A stretch of 64,000 bases of DNA, taken from contig BSBM01000179.1 in NCBI GenBank assembly GCA_027924585.1, positions 12,686,501-12,750,500 of the forward strand, given 5' to 3'. Below the pieces are notes generated by a model. That model ran no database searches, was not told the origin of the DNA, and saw only the letters and a program-made list of their open reading frames with translations. Positions 33,901 through 45,000 of the stretch are shown piece by piece (within the stretch, counting starts at the first letter, position 1; each line of letters opens with the position of its first letter). This stretch comes from Larix kaempferi (lineage: Eukaryota > Streptophyta > Pinopsida > Pinales > Pinaceae). A program made the position numbers and the translations under genes.

Positions 33901-36900
33901 TGTAACACCTCCAAAATCCATCAAATTTTAAAAAATTTCTAAGTAGTATAAACCTATCATTAATTTCTATGATCTACTACTTTTTAATTTGCGGAATGTA
34001 TACTTGCAAACGTTTGTTCTTATTGTTTATTCTATGAGTAATGGAATGACTCCTATGATTGTTATGATACTGTTCTTTCATACATGACAATCTTTTGATT
34101 CTAACAACTGTAAGACTTAATGTATATTATTGTCCAAATCTGCTTGCCGACTACGTCGTTTATAAAACATGGATTATATTATCGCTATTATTACAATGTT
34201 GGAACTGAAATATGTTTTCTTTTGTTGAAGGGGTTCTTGTGATGCCTCGAGGATTACTTAGATATTATCAAGCTAATGCATAATGATAACCTTTGTCCAG
34301 GTTTACCGGTAAAGGCTCTCAACCAAAATATTGGTTAATACCTTTATAATTTCTAAGTGCCAAGGTTATATGATAATCCTAGCTTGAGTTTTCGGAAGCA
34401 TGTAGGTTTCTAAGCTAATCCTAAGGTTAAACTTTAGGTATGAATTTTCCAACTCCAAAGATGTTCATGGCTATGGTGATGATATGAAATTGTTTTAAAG
34501 GGTTACAATTAACTATATACTAAGGGCGCATCCACATAGTTTCGACCAACATCTATGGAGAAAGGGATTTATCCTAGCAACAATACTCCAAGGTATTAAT
34601 CCAAATGCTATCGAATTTACAAACTATGGCACAGGGGGTAAGAATTTGAATTATGGTGGTTGGCAGCTGTTTGAATTTAATGTGGCCATGTGATTACTTG
34701 CCAGCTTGGCTCCTCGAATGCAGAACCATAAACCCTACCATTGAAAGGGTTGTAATGAGGGTGATTTGGCTCATTTTCATTTTGGATATCCGAGCTCTTG
34801 GAGCTCTCGGCCACCATGGTTAAGCTACACTATACGCAGAGGTTGTTTTCCATAATCGCATAGATGTTTTGAAGGTGGTCATGGCGTTGGCTAATTAATC
34901 GAGGTAACTACTTAAATCGTTCTGTGTTTTTATAAAGTAATCCTTTTAACATTGTATTCATTACATGTTCTAATATACCATTGTTTGGATGTAGTGACAG
35001 GGTTCGTGGAGTTCTAGGTCGCTGAAATGAAGATGTGGGTGCATGCGAATGGAGTATTTGGGCTTAGGTAAGCCTCGAGCCTTCCACATATGATGCCTTT
35101 GTTCAACAAAGCTTGTGTTGCATACTCCCAGCGTTGGTCTACTTTTGTTCTATTGTACGCCATTTGGCATTCTATGCAGCGTTTATAATTTGTAATTGTT
35201 TCCTAGCTATATGTTCAGTGTTGGGGTTTCGACAAACGAAATGTTAATAAAAAGGGATTTTTAGTATTTATTTTTTTTATTTGGAAGCTAATTCGAAAGT
35301 TACAGAGATGGTTCCTAAATTTGGCCATTCAGCATTTTATATATATCATTTGAATGATTTCGTGATTGTTTGTTTGTTGTCTCTTCGACAATGTGGTTAT
35401 GAGATTACTGTTTCATTTTTTTGGTTACGCCATTACTGGCTCTGTTGTATAAATTTGATAATGAATGGGATTTGACCTCGAACCAATTTATTGGACCCAA
35501 TTCTTAATTGTTCTGCTTTAAGGGTTTATACCCGTAGTGTTTTGGACCAGCCCTGTCGTAATTATTTTGGGTAAATCCCTAGAAACTTTACACAGGATTA
35601 TTTAAAAAGGGATGAGCCCTTGTAGGTCTCAAATCCTGGACTTGATGATTAAATTCATTTCTTAGACCTAACTCTGGATAAGGAATTTGAATTATATATT
35701 TGGTTTTTGTCTTATTACTACAGTCTCTCGACTGTATGATATTTGTTATTAAAAGATACTTTTTAAATCCAGGGTTTTTCAAACCCTAGTAGGCACTATG
35801 CCCAGGCTTGAGCTCGTGACATAAGCCATTAACAGGCTTGATAAACCCTTCGGCTATTTGATTTTGTTCAAAAGAGCTTTAGTTATTTCTTATGTTTATT
35901 TGGATAGACTGTATGCGTGATTATAAGGGTATCAATTCAATGCTATAATAAATTTATTGTTTGTTTATATGACAAGTAAATTGAATCTGTCATTTTTCCA
36001 TGAATTCGATTCTTGTTGATACTCTTAAGCCTTTCAGTGGTATTTATTTGTTTATGTAATAGGTTTGTAAACTGTCTGAGAAGAGTAAATAATTTACAGT
36101 AATGTATTTTCATTATTTTAACTATATAATAATTCTAATATTTATTCAATTACATTTCTAAATATATATTTATATATAAATGTTGTATGACATACAAGAA
36201 TGTCATTCAATTGATTCTTAGGGTTATTGTTAAATGTCCATTAATTACAGTGAGTTTATATTTTTCATTCGAAACTGAGATATTTACTTAGATGAATAAT
36301 ACTTGATATAGTAGTATCGTTTTTAGTGGTAAAACTGGGCATTGACTTCATTATGTAAGTTGTGCTTGTTTAAGGGATTCGATACATTGCACTCATATGC
36401 AGTTGATCTATGGAAAAATGGATCATATATTGTATTATGTACGAGAATAATTTGTTTATTTGATTTATAGGGTTTAACTGATATCTGTTTATTATTTAGA
36501 CTAGCTATTGTTCTATAATTGTAAGTACTATAAAAAGAAGAATTATAAAATGTAGACTTTTACATTTCCTGTATATTATTGCAGTATTCATTTGATATGT
36601 CTAAATCTGATATATTAATGAGTTTAGCATTCTATCTATCAAATCAGAACATTTTTAATATATTTACTTAAACGCACTCTCTGTACTAGAGTACATCACT
36701 TCGGTGAAAGGAAAAATACAGAGAATATTTCTATTCATTATTCTATATTTTCTAATTATGATCATTCAATCATTTGTGCATAAATAAATTATCAGTTCAG
36801 TACTCTATTAAATTTAACAGTTAGAGAAACATTCGAGAAGCATTAAAGCTAAGAGCTTACAGATAGTATTCTTCAGAATATACAGAGTAACTAAGAAACA

Positions 36901-37628
36901 AATAAACTAGATAATTATAGAACCTGTTAACTGTCGAGGTGGACAAACGCCCAAAGAAGACTGTTCCTCCCAACCGTCTCCTAGAAGCAACCAAATGACT
37001 TGCTTCAGGAACCCCAAGCTTGTTCACTGAACCACCAGGACAAAGATACTGTGTAGAAGTATGTAACATTCTCTTTGTAACTCAGCAATCATGAAGACTT
37101 TCATACCAAACACTCTCTGCAAATCGGCAGAATAAAACTTGCATTCCTTACACTAGTGAGTCATTCTAGCATTCCCCTCATCGAATCCTCTTGTGTGCTC
37201 AACATTACAGTTTCCAGCAATCCACAAGGTAAAACTAGTGAGCCTTCTGCGCATTCGATGAATATAGGTCTGCCTAGGTCTTTGGGTCAATTTAATCATT
37301 TAATGAACCACCTGCTCAGTTCCACCTTCCTTGGGGAACATGACCACATTTTTAGGGAAGTTGCCTCCTGCAACAGCTAGTAAGTGAGTGCAGATGCTGC
37401 CACTTGTCCATTTCCTTCTACACCAGCTCATTCCTCCTAGTGGGTCAATGAACACTCTTCAATAGTCTTCTTTGGATAGGTGTCTCCTATTTTAATTATT
37501 TAAATAATAAAAAAATTCAATTACAGTCATCCTTGACCATCATTGGTCAATAACATAAAACTTTACAATAAATTTTAAAGTAATTTTTTTCCTCAACATA
37601 AAATGTTTTCAAGTCTAGGTAGGTTACA
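33901..37628 (-). repeat. element D 5' LTR (3,728 bp)
   Basis: Plus-strand edges are tgtaacacctcc...ggttaca. It matches 25486-29033 throughout apart from small indels and the extra 183-bp block at 34534-34716, which accounts for the length difference. As the 5' LTR on the minus strand it would hold the promoter. Confidence 0.9.
34534..34716 (+). other. 183-bp block present in only one LTR of element D
   Basis: Relative to the other LTR (junction near 26116) this block is extra. On the plus strand it is open for 52 codons from 34535 to a tga at 34691, opposite to the element's own coding strand. The residues read like folded protein rather than random sequence (for example FILATILQGINPNA, NYGGWQLFEFN). 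No target duplication flanks it. It is a deletion in the other LTR or a filler insertion here; I do not recognise the protein. Confidence 0.5.
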
Positions 37629-37633
37629 AACGC
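37629..37633. repeat. target-site duplication of element D, right copy
   Basis: aacgc directly after the right LTR of element D, followed by tcacc as in the unoccupied homologous site at 12474-12483. Confidence 0.95.
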
Positions 37634-38970
37634 TCACCGAAGGCCACCTCCCATTTAATGAGCTTAGAATCACCCCATTCACCCCATCGAAGCAACATAC
37701 TATGGCCATATTGGAAACAATATTTTTTTATTCAAAAAGAAAGACCATCACAAGAAGATCAGAGAAGAGACTGAAATTCACAGCCCAACCCGATGTCGTC
37801 ACTATCCAAGAAAACACAATCATGGAGGGTTCCCACAAGGACCCCAAACTCATCTCATCTGTCAGCATAGATGTTGTACAAGCAAGTGCATATAATGTTG
37901 ATAGATTGTTGAACGATGTCGAGTGCAAAAAAGGAAAGATGTTTAAATTAAAAGACAACTCGGTGAAAGAGCAGGGTGAAAGTATAGAGCTGAAAAGAAA
38001 ATTAGAGGCCACATTGTCTAAAAGAGACAGATTGATGTCCGACTGCCAAAATTTGGATGCAGAGAAAGAAGAATTAAATGTACAGTTGATGATAATGGAG
38101 GGAGAGAAAAGTTATTTTGAAGTGCAGATCAGAGACCTGGAGACGCAGAAATCAGTAGCTAACCAGGAGGCCGAATAATTAAAGACTAAAATGGATGAAT
38201 TGTCAAGAGAAAAGGAATCTCTGGCAAGGCAGCTAAAGCTGGCAGATGACAGAAAGAAAGACATGACTCCATTTTATGAGAAAGCATGCAAGATTCAAGA
38301 ACAAATAGATCGTTTTCAGGAAGTGCTCACAGAAGAAATGTACAAGTTGAAGCTATCGATGACAAGGATGAAGGTGATAGCTGCAGAGTCACTAGCATTC
38401 AGGAAAAGGTTGTTGGGTATTGCAGATAAGGTTAAGAGCCAGATGGCGTGGAAAGAAACTGAACTCAGAATGCACTGATAATTTTCCTCTGAAGAAAACA
38501 ACAGACTTGAAGTTGGAGATGGAACTTTTAGAATTTTGCAGGAACGCTGCCAGGAGACTAAATAATGAAATTCCTAAAACTATCAATAAGTGTCAAGATT
38601 TTTACGAGAAAATCCACCAAGTTCATGAGAAATTCCATCTCTCTTTGGTCCTGAATATGGATGATCTTCCTTCAAAGACCAACGCATAGCAGAGCTGTAA
38701 AACGGGTTGCAAGAAGAACAAGAATACATCAGAAAATTGGGCGCTCTCACAGAAGAGGACATCCACCCCTTTGTAGGACAAGCATCTATAAATGTCTATT
38801 TTCTGGAATATAGATGCAAGGCTACAGCTGCAAGATTGGCGCATATTGAGACACAATTGTCATATCATGAAGTATCCTTACAAGTATTGGATCCTGTCAA
38901 ATTAAAAATAATAGAAGAAGAGGCTAATGCATGGGCAGATTTTATTTCTAGTCTAGCAGGGCCCACCTAA
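37634..38970 (+). pseudogene. LTR-embedded coiled-coil ORF, 3' LTR copy, C-terminal part
   Basis: Continuation of the ORF after element D. LPFNELRITPFTPSKQHT is followed by a long Glu/Lys/Leu-rich coiled coil (KRKLEATLSKRDRLMSD, MDELSREKESLARQLKLADD, KIQEQIDRFQEVLTEEMYKLK). A shorter helical domain ends in WADFISSLAGPT. The stop is at 38968-38970, equivalent to 13793-13795. Stops or shifts occur near 38176, 38476 and 38690. The 5' LTR copy lacks about 45 bp near the end that this one keeps. Confidence 0.7.
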
Positions 38971-39851
38971 ACTTAAATTGTAAATATTTTTTTTGTATTT
39001 TCTTATGTAAGCACTAAAGGACAAAGTTTGGGAATTCCTAGGGTTAGGGTAAACAAAGAGTCACTAGAGAAAAAAAAAATTGTAAGATAAATAGAGGAGA
39101 AGAATAAGAATGAAGGACTTTTGCTAGCATAATAGAAGCTAGACCATTTTGTAAGAGAACTATTTTTTTGCTAATAAGAAGGATCTATTTGCTGGGAAAA
39201 GCGTGCACAGGGATTTTTTCCTGGAATGTGTGGAATTTTTAATGTGGAACTACTTCTTCTTGCTTTCGTAACTCGTATTGTGAGATCGTTCTAACTTTCT
39301 TGAACTACTTCAATGGTGATGAATGATTTTACTTTCTATGCAAATGTTTATGTGTAAAATGAGTAATAAATTGTTTTAATCATATCAGAGCTACCTTTGG
39401 TATTCTTTCTACTGTAAATGTGAATATTCTGTTCAAACAACTATATGTTAGACTTATATTAACATTTCCAGTATATTACTCTTAATTCAAATTTTCTCCT
39501 TGCAGGGATAAGATAGTTAGTTTAGTTTAGGTTAGAAATAAGTGAATTGATAAGGTGGGTGTGGTAAGATGAGGGGTAAGAACTTGCGCATCACTTTTGT
39601 GAGGCCCCTGCCCATCAGTTCCAAATTATATGCATTTAATTAGGGCACTTGCATCTCATACTTTAAAATAAAATTACATAAATGGTGAACCGGGCCGCAA
39701 CCATTAAAGAAATTAAACAATTACACTCACGGTAGCCGGACTGTTAACCGAACGGATTTCCCACACCAAACGGTGAGTAATCTAATTGGGATTATTTACC
39801 AGGGAGAATCCCTACTGTTGGTGCCAGGATTTTTTGGGCATAAACAGATCC

Positions 39852-40492
39852 ATAATCCTAGTTTCCATGTTAGAAATAACAATCCAAAGGTCGATTTGAA
39901 ATCCATGTCATTAATTCATGTGAATGGTAAAGTTGGTTTAGTCATAATGATGATTACCAGTCAAATCATGTTATTGTTGCAGAATCTCCTTAAAATTTGT
40001 AGCGTAGGTAATTTCATCATCACGTTTTCTTAAACCTAAGTTTTATGTCATGATTAACCTTCTGAATATCGGTTTTTATGTTGTGGATTCAGTATTGAAA
40101 TGTAATGATGATCAAGTGGTCAAGTCAAGTTAGTGTTGCAAAACTTTCTAAAAATTTGCAGTAGGTGTCTTGTCATCAAGTTAGTTTTGAAATGTCTCAA
40201 ATCATACCTTTGATCATGATTATGTGGTTAAGTCAGTCAGACTCTCTTTTAAAAAGTCCATGACCTAGATACTTTGTGCTATGATTTTCACTTGGTTGTG
40301 TTTCAAAGGATCGCTGCAAAAATACCAGTCGCTTCAAATTCCCCTGCTGCTGCAAATCCTTATTGGACACTGCGAATTTCAAAGACACTACAAATTTCCA
40401 ATTTGCTGCGAATTTCATAGATGATGAAAATTTCATAGGTTGTTGCGGATTTTCTTGAACCAGATTGTGAGCAAGTTTTTTTACATCACATC
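39852..40492 (+). other. leader-like non-coding stretch
   Basis: No gene is seen. At about 40310-40450 a degenerate module close to gctgcgaatttc or gctgcaaattc recurs several times, immediately before the ORF at 40493. It may be the U3 or leader of an otherwise unidentified element. Confidence 0.35.
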
Positions 40493-41380
40493 ATGGCTAC
40501 GGAGCAGAAGAAAAAATATAACAAAGGAGGGGAAATTGTAAGATATGAACCCAAAGACTTGAAGTTACTTGAATTAAACCCTTCTTTTGTAAATATTTTT
40601 CAAAGGGTAGGTTGCCTAGGGTTTTTCCAAAATATTCAAGGACGACACATGGAGGTCACAAAGCAGTTTTCCATGAACTATGATGGGGTGCAGACTAAAT
40701 TTGGTCCTTTAGAGTTCTTTGTTTTAGAAAGAACGATTTCAGTTTCCACAGAAATGCCAAGGACTAGTGAAAAATGGTTTAAGGGTATGGGTGTTGAAGC
40801 TTCCTATTGCAATGAATTTCTTAAACCAGAATTCAAGGATGAGGGCATGTTTATTGGGGTCCCGAAGACCAGTTTAATTAGCTGCTGAAGATGATACATA
40901 AATATTTTACTTGTGAGTGAAGGCTTACCATGGTCTACTATTATCACATCAGATTGCTTATGCACTTCATAGGTAAAAAATCTATGAAATTGCCTTTTTA
41001 TCTTCACAGGAGTTTGGGGAAAATGGAAGATAAGGTCCAAATGAAGAAACAACATTTTGAGAATTCTTTGTTTCATTTTGGACTGATTAAATTATTAGTT
41101 TTGGAGGAGTTAAAAAGGAAAAATATGAGTTGGGAGGATTTTCTATCATCAACAGGTTTCAACCCTAAAGTTATAGGCACCCCTCATGCTAACAAAAGCA
41201 CACCATCCCCTGTTCAGAAAGCTACTCAAGCAAAAGTAAGCACATCTAAGAGAAAGAGGGGAAAATAACCAAAGAAGCTAAGTGTTCAAAAGGCTCAAGA
41301 CATAGATGAAACCCCTAAGTTGAATAGTACTATAACTATTCAACCAAATAATGAAAAATGTCCTAAAGTGAGTTAAAGGT
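40493..41380 (+). pseudogene. unknown ORF, probably transposon-associated, frameshifted
   Basis: The ATG at 40493 opens 131 clean codons (MATEQKKKYNKGGEIVRYEP; FQRVGCLGFFQNIQGRHMEV; FGPLEFFVLERTISVSTEMP). The frame stops at 40886, but the homologous-looking reading continues one frame over: KMIHKYFTC, a stop, then YYYHIRLLMHFIGKKSMKLP, SLFHFGLIKLLVLEELKRKN and MSWEDFLSSTGF. It ends in a Lys/Ser/Thr-rich tail to 41268 and decayed sequence beyond. I have a weak memory of similar hypothetical proteins in plant repeats. No catalytic motif is visible. One frameshift and at least two stops make it a pseudogene. Confidence 0.55.
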
Positions 41381-41453
41381 TGAAAAGTAAGTGTGTTACG
41401 ACATTAGGTTATCCTTCAAACCAATGCATTTGTTGAATATGCACAGGGTACAG

Positions 41454-42030
41454 TGTTAGAAAAACAGGATCGTGGAGCAAATAACAATAAACAAGATGCA
41501 AATATAAATCACATAAAACACATTACAAGAGAGACACCAATATAATGTGGTTCACCCAAGATGAGCTACGTCCACATAGAAATTTCCAGTCCTTATTAGT
41601 ATACCATCCAACAAATGAAGGGATACAACCTACAACACATCCGCTGCAAATTCCTCTTCACTCTCTCATAGTCTCTCTCACACGATCAAAGATATTTGCA
41701 ATGCTACAATACCCATGCGTATTACAATGCCTTCCTTTTAAAGAGGGATTACCATGGGAAAATACTATGGGACACCCAATACCATGGGCCCGTAAATCAC
41801 CCATTATGACCAAGTCATGACTATGAAATTAGAACATTTTACAAGGCATTTTTTCTGAAATTTTCGCTACATAGATAAGTGTTCAAAAGTAGTCGTTGCC
41901 CCCCCTAGACCCCCCATGGCGACTATTTTTGGGGGGAAATCCCCCCCAAACCCCCCTGTCATGGGCTGGGGTCTAGAAACGGCTGAAATACGACCTCTGA
42001 ATAGGGGAAGATCAGGCTCCACAACCAACA
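41454..42030 (-). repeat. solo LTR (copia-like), minus strand
   Basis: Plus-strand edges are tgttag...ccaaca. tacag occurs immediately before and, after one extra base, again at 42032-42036, so it is a near-perfect 5-bp duplication. Read on the minus strand it has G/C homopolymer blocks in U3, a TATA-like tttaaaagg near 41738, and near 41540-41580 the 'acgtagctcatcttgggtga' type sequence common in plant copia U5. No internal region is attached. Confidence 0.55.
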
Positions 42031-45000
42031 TTACAGTTTTGGACCATTCTTGCTTTCTCAACATATGATCTCTCTACAATGTAATCACTTTATAAAACTA
42101 TTCCTAGCTAGGATAAGCTGCATTTCATGCTACATTCATGTATTGCATATTCAATGGATTTCATTTAAACTCATAAAAACCCAAATTCCGCCAGCGAGTG
42201 CCATAAAGTTGAGGGCTCACATCAATGGAGTAGGTTCCACTTGGACACTTTCAATTGGTGAACCTGTGAGGTTGACAAGTGTCATTTTCCTACATCAACA
42301 CCTTTTAAAGATAAATCACAACCAATCTAAGTATAAAAATCCAATGCTACTTTTGTGCAACTTTTAGTTCCATAAACTAGGATAAAATCCTCATAAGAAC
42401 TAGAAAATCTTAATTAGTCTAAGGATGCACTGCTTTTGGAGAAGATATGACCTTGCAAACTAGCTAAATTTGGCATATTTATTTACCATAAGTTAGCATT
42501 ACAATCTTATGCTACAAGAGTTCTCCAAGTCAGCAGTTAGAACCCTCAAATCAACATCCTTTCGGGACCTAACTTCCACACTTATTTAGAATAGAGGATG
42601 CGTTCTTAAGATAGAGCATACTCATCTTGTGGGAAGTGTTTCTTTAAGACGCTTCACGAACCTTTTGTGAGTATATTTAACATGACAGGAAAAAGCATAC
42701 TTTTGGCAGAGACTTGCATATTTGGAATCCAAAAGCATAGAAGGAGGAGAAGGGGGACAATTAAATCTACTAGTGCATCAAGTCCCTCTTCTTCTGCAAT
42801 TCATCTTGTCTATTTCTTGTCCTAGTTACAAGTATGCAAGGCTACTGTTAAGCTTGACAGTCTCATAGGTCAACAAGGTCTAAAGCAACAACAACAAGTC
42901 CAAGTCTGTTTTGGTTCTTCCTTGAAACAAGTATGCATTTGAAAGTTGTCAAAACTATGTTCTTTTGTCATTTATGGTTTATCAAAGTCTACTTGTCTAG
43001 TTTATGAAACTGTTTTACCATGAGAATTCTATTCATGTGTGACTTCCTTCTTATAGATTTAATGATTCAATTTAGGATACTTTTAATTAATAAGATTCAA
43101 TTTGGAATTGTCTTGCCGATTTTCTTCTATTTCATTTTCTCCATGGCCCACGTGGGCTTGGCACTAGTCATACACACATTTCGAAGCATATTTTCACAGG
43201 TTTCAAGTGCTAATTGAGAATAGCATATCGCGCATTTTGAGAATCTACTTGCTGATTTGCAATCTTCAATTGCATGTCTGCATTCTTTGCTCCTTGATTT
43301 AAGGTTCTAGTTTGTAGATCTTCAAAGTTCTATTTAACAAGATTACCTTAGGGACACCCCCTTTAGATCAACAAGCACTAATCAAGAAGTGAAAGGGTTT
43401 GTGTTGGTGGTAGGGGGGAACTTCTCTAAGTTGATAATCCATAACCCTTTATGAATATGCATAGAGTTTATAATATGTTTCTTATCTAGGCTTCGATAAA
43501 AGGCATTTCATGATTTTCCACATAGTACAAAACATGTCTAGATACACTTGTTTTATTGCACCTCACATATTTTCTATCCCTACTTTTTGAACAAAGCAAA
43601 GCTTGTTAGTTAAATTCCACTACAAAAATCAACTTTTAAGACAAAGACTAGAAAGTAGAAATAGATAAAGTGACATTAAGCAGTAGATATTAAACAAACA
43701 AAGAATTTAATGCAAGCTTTAATAATTAAGACTAAAAAGGGGGATAAGTTCTAACTGACTATATAAATTTAGTGTTCTTCACTAAATGAAAAGGCTTTTA
43801 GCAAGACAATTAGATAATGTTAAGTTTAATGTCAGAAACCATGTATAAGATGAATCTACTAGCGACTTCACTCTTGTTAAATTCTCAGTAAAAACTAGTC
43901 TAAAATGTTGAATTTCTGCTAAATTCCTATAACAATGAGCAGCAAATGTTGAATGTGAGCTAAATATACCCACTGCTTTCACTAAATTATCAAAGTCCAA
44001 CCAATCTCAATGACAATGACTGTAAAACTTAAATACAAACATGGAACTTCAGATTCTCTCTGAGTTTAGAGAGTCAACAACATAAGGATGCATTAGATTT
44101 GAGCTATAAAAGTTGCTACAAGTGGAATATACATATTGTATTGGAGTATATTATGAACTTGTTACCTGAATATTAAATATCTTATATTAACACAACATTT
44201 TAGGAACTACCCTTCAGGGAAAAAAACAGACTAATCGGAGAAATTACTTTGTTATATAACTTTTATTGAAATAGTGACACTAATTTAGTATAGGATGTAG
44301 TGGGTTTCTGAACATGAGTTCTAGACATAAATTATAACATATGGAGAGAAACATCTAATATAATATGAAATATGTAGGTGACAAAACAACAACCAGAAGG
44401 TTTAAATTATAGTGCCAAACTATCAAGATAATATCCTCAACATACACAAGCATAGGTTTTATGAATATGCACAGAGTGTATAATATATTGTTTATTTAGT
44501 CCTTAGTAAAAGTAATTTCATGATTGCAACCAACCTATGAATAGTTATTGGGAATTTGAAGCCACTCCCAATTCCTGTTTCACATTGGCATGCAAAACAC
44601 TTTGACCGGAGCAGCATATCTCCCCATGAGCATCGAACTCCCATGGAAAATATATTTATCAACCAAGATAAATATTAGTAAATAATGGAACCTTTATCAA
44701 GTCGAACCTTTTTTATTGTATTCTATGTCAAAATAACATTGAAGGACTTAAGAACCCTGACTGCTAATATCATAGAAGAATTCAAAACCCCAAATTAAAC
44801 TTTAGTAAATAGGTTCGAGAATTAAAGCTCCAAGTACTTATAATAAAGCCAAATATGGACCATACACAGGTCAAGAGGATGCTTCTTCATAAACTCTAAT
44901 AGAGACCAGAAATCGAATAATTGTTTGAGGGGTAATTATTTGAAACACACAATCCTCCTATCTCCTCAAATGACATAAGGAATAGTTCCCATTGATAAGC

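Larger units (their letters stand above)
25486..37628 (-). mobile_element. element D: Ty3/gypsy chromovirus nested in element A
   Basis: Two LTRs (25486-29033 and 33901-37628), a Met-tRNA primer site beside the right LTR and a polypurine tract beside the left show minus orientation. Order is gag with CCHC knuckle, protease, RT, RNase H, integrase, chromodomain-like tail. Long LTRs and the tail suggest the Tekay/Del group, at modest confidence. LTR divergence is roughly 6% in one 125-base stretch compared by eye, less than between the LTRs of element A. That agrees with its being the later arrival. Several stops and small shifts break the polyprotein. Confidence 0.9.
8849..39846 (+). mobile_element. 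element A: Tat-like Ty3/gypsy retrotransposon with 5.8-kb LTRs
   Basis: Two long direct repeats (8849-14676, and 21882-39846 after removing the nested element D) start tgttgct and end with aca inside an aaca/caaca context. Flanks are gatca and gatcc, four of five matching. A tggcgc primer-binding site follows the 5' LTR directly. The 7.2-kb internal region reads gag, protease, RNase H, RT, RNase H, integrase. Without the insert the element is about 18.9 kb, large even for a plant. The LTRs differ at roughly 9% in one 130-base stretch I compared by eye, so the insertion is old. All frames carry stops. Confidence 0.85.
21882..39846 (+). repeat. element A 3' LTR, interrupted by element D
   Basis: The first part is 21882-25485 and the second 37634-39846; together they make about 5,817 bp, against 5,828 for the 5' LTR. 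It starts tgttgct and ends aaaca, followed by gatcc (39847-39851). The LTR ORF start codon and splice acceptor are intact here but mutated or altered in the 5' LTR. A copy of the TATA-like ttattatttatag lies at 22851-22863. Confidence 0.85.
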
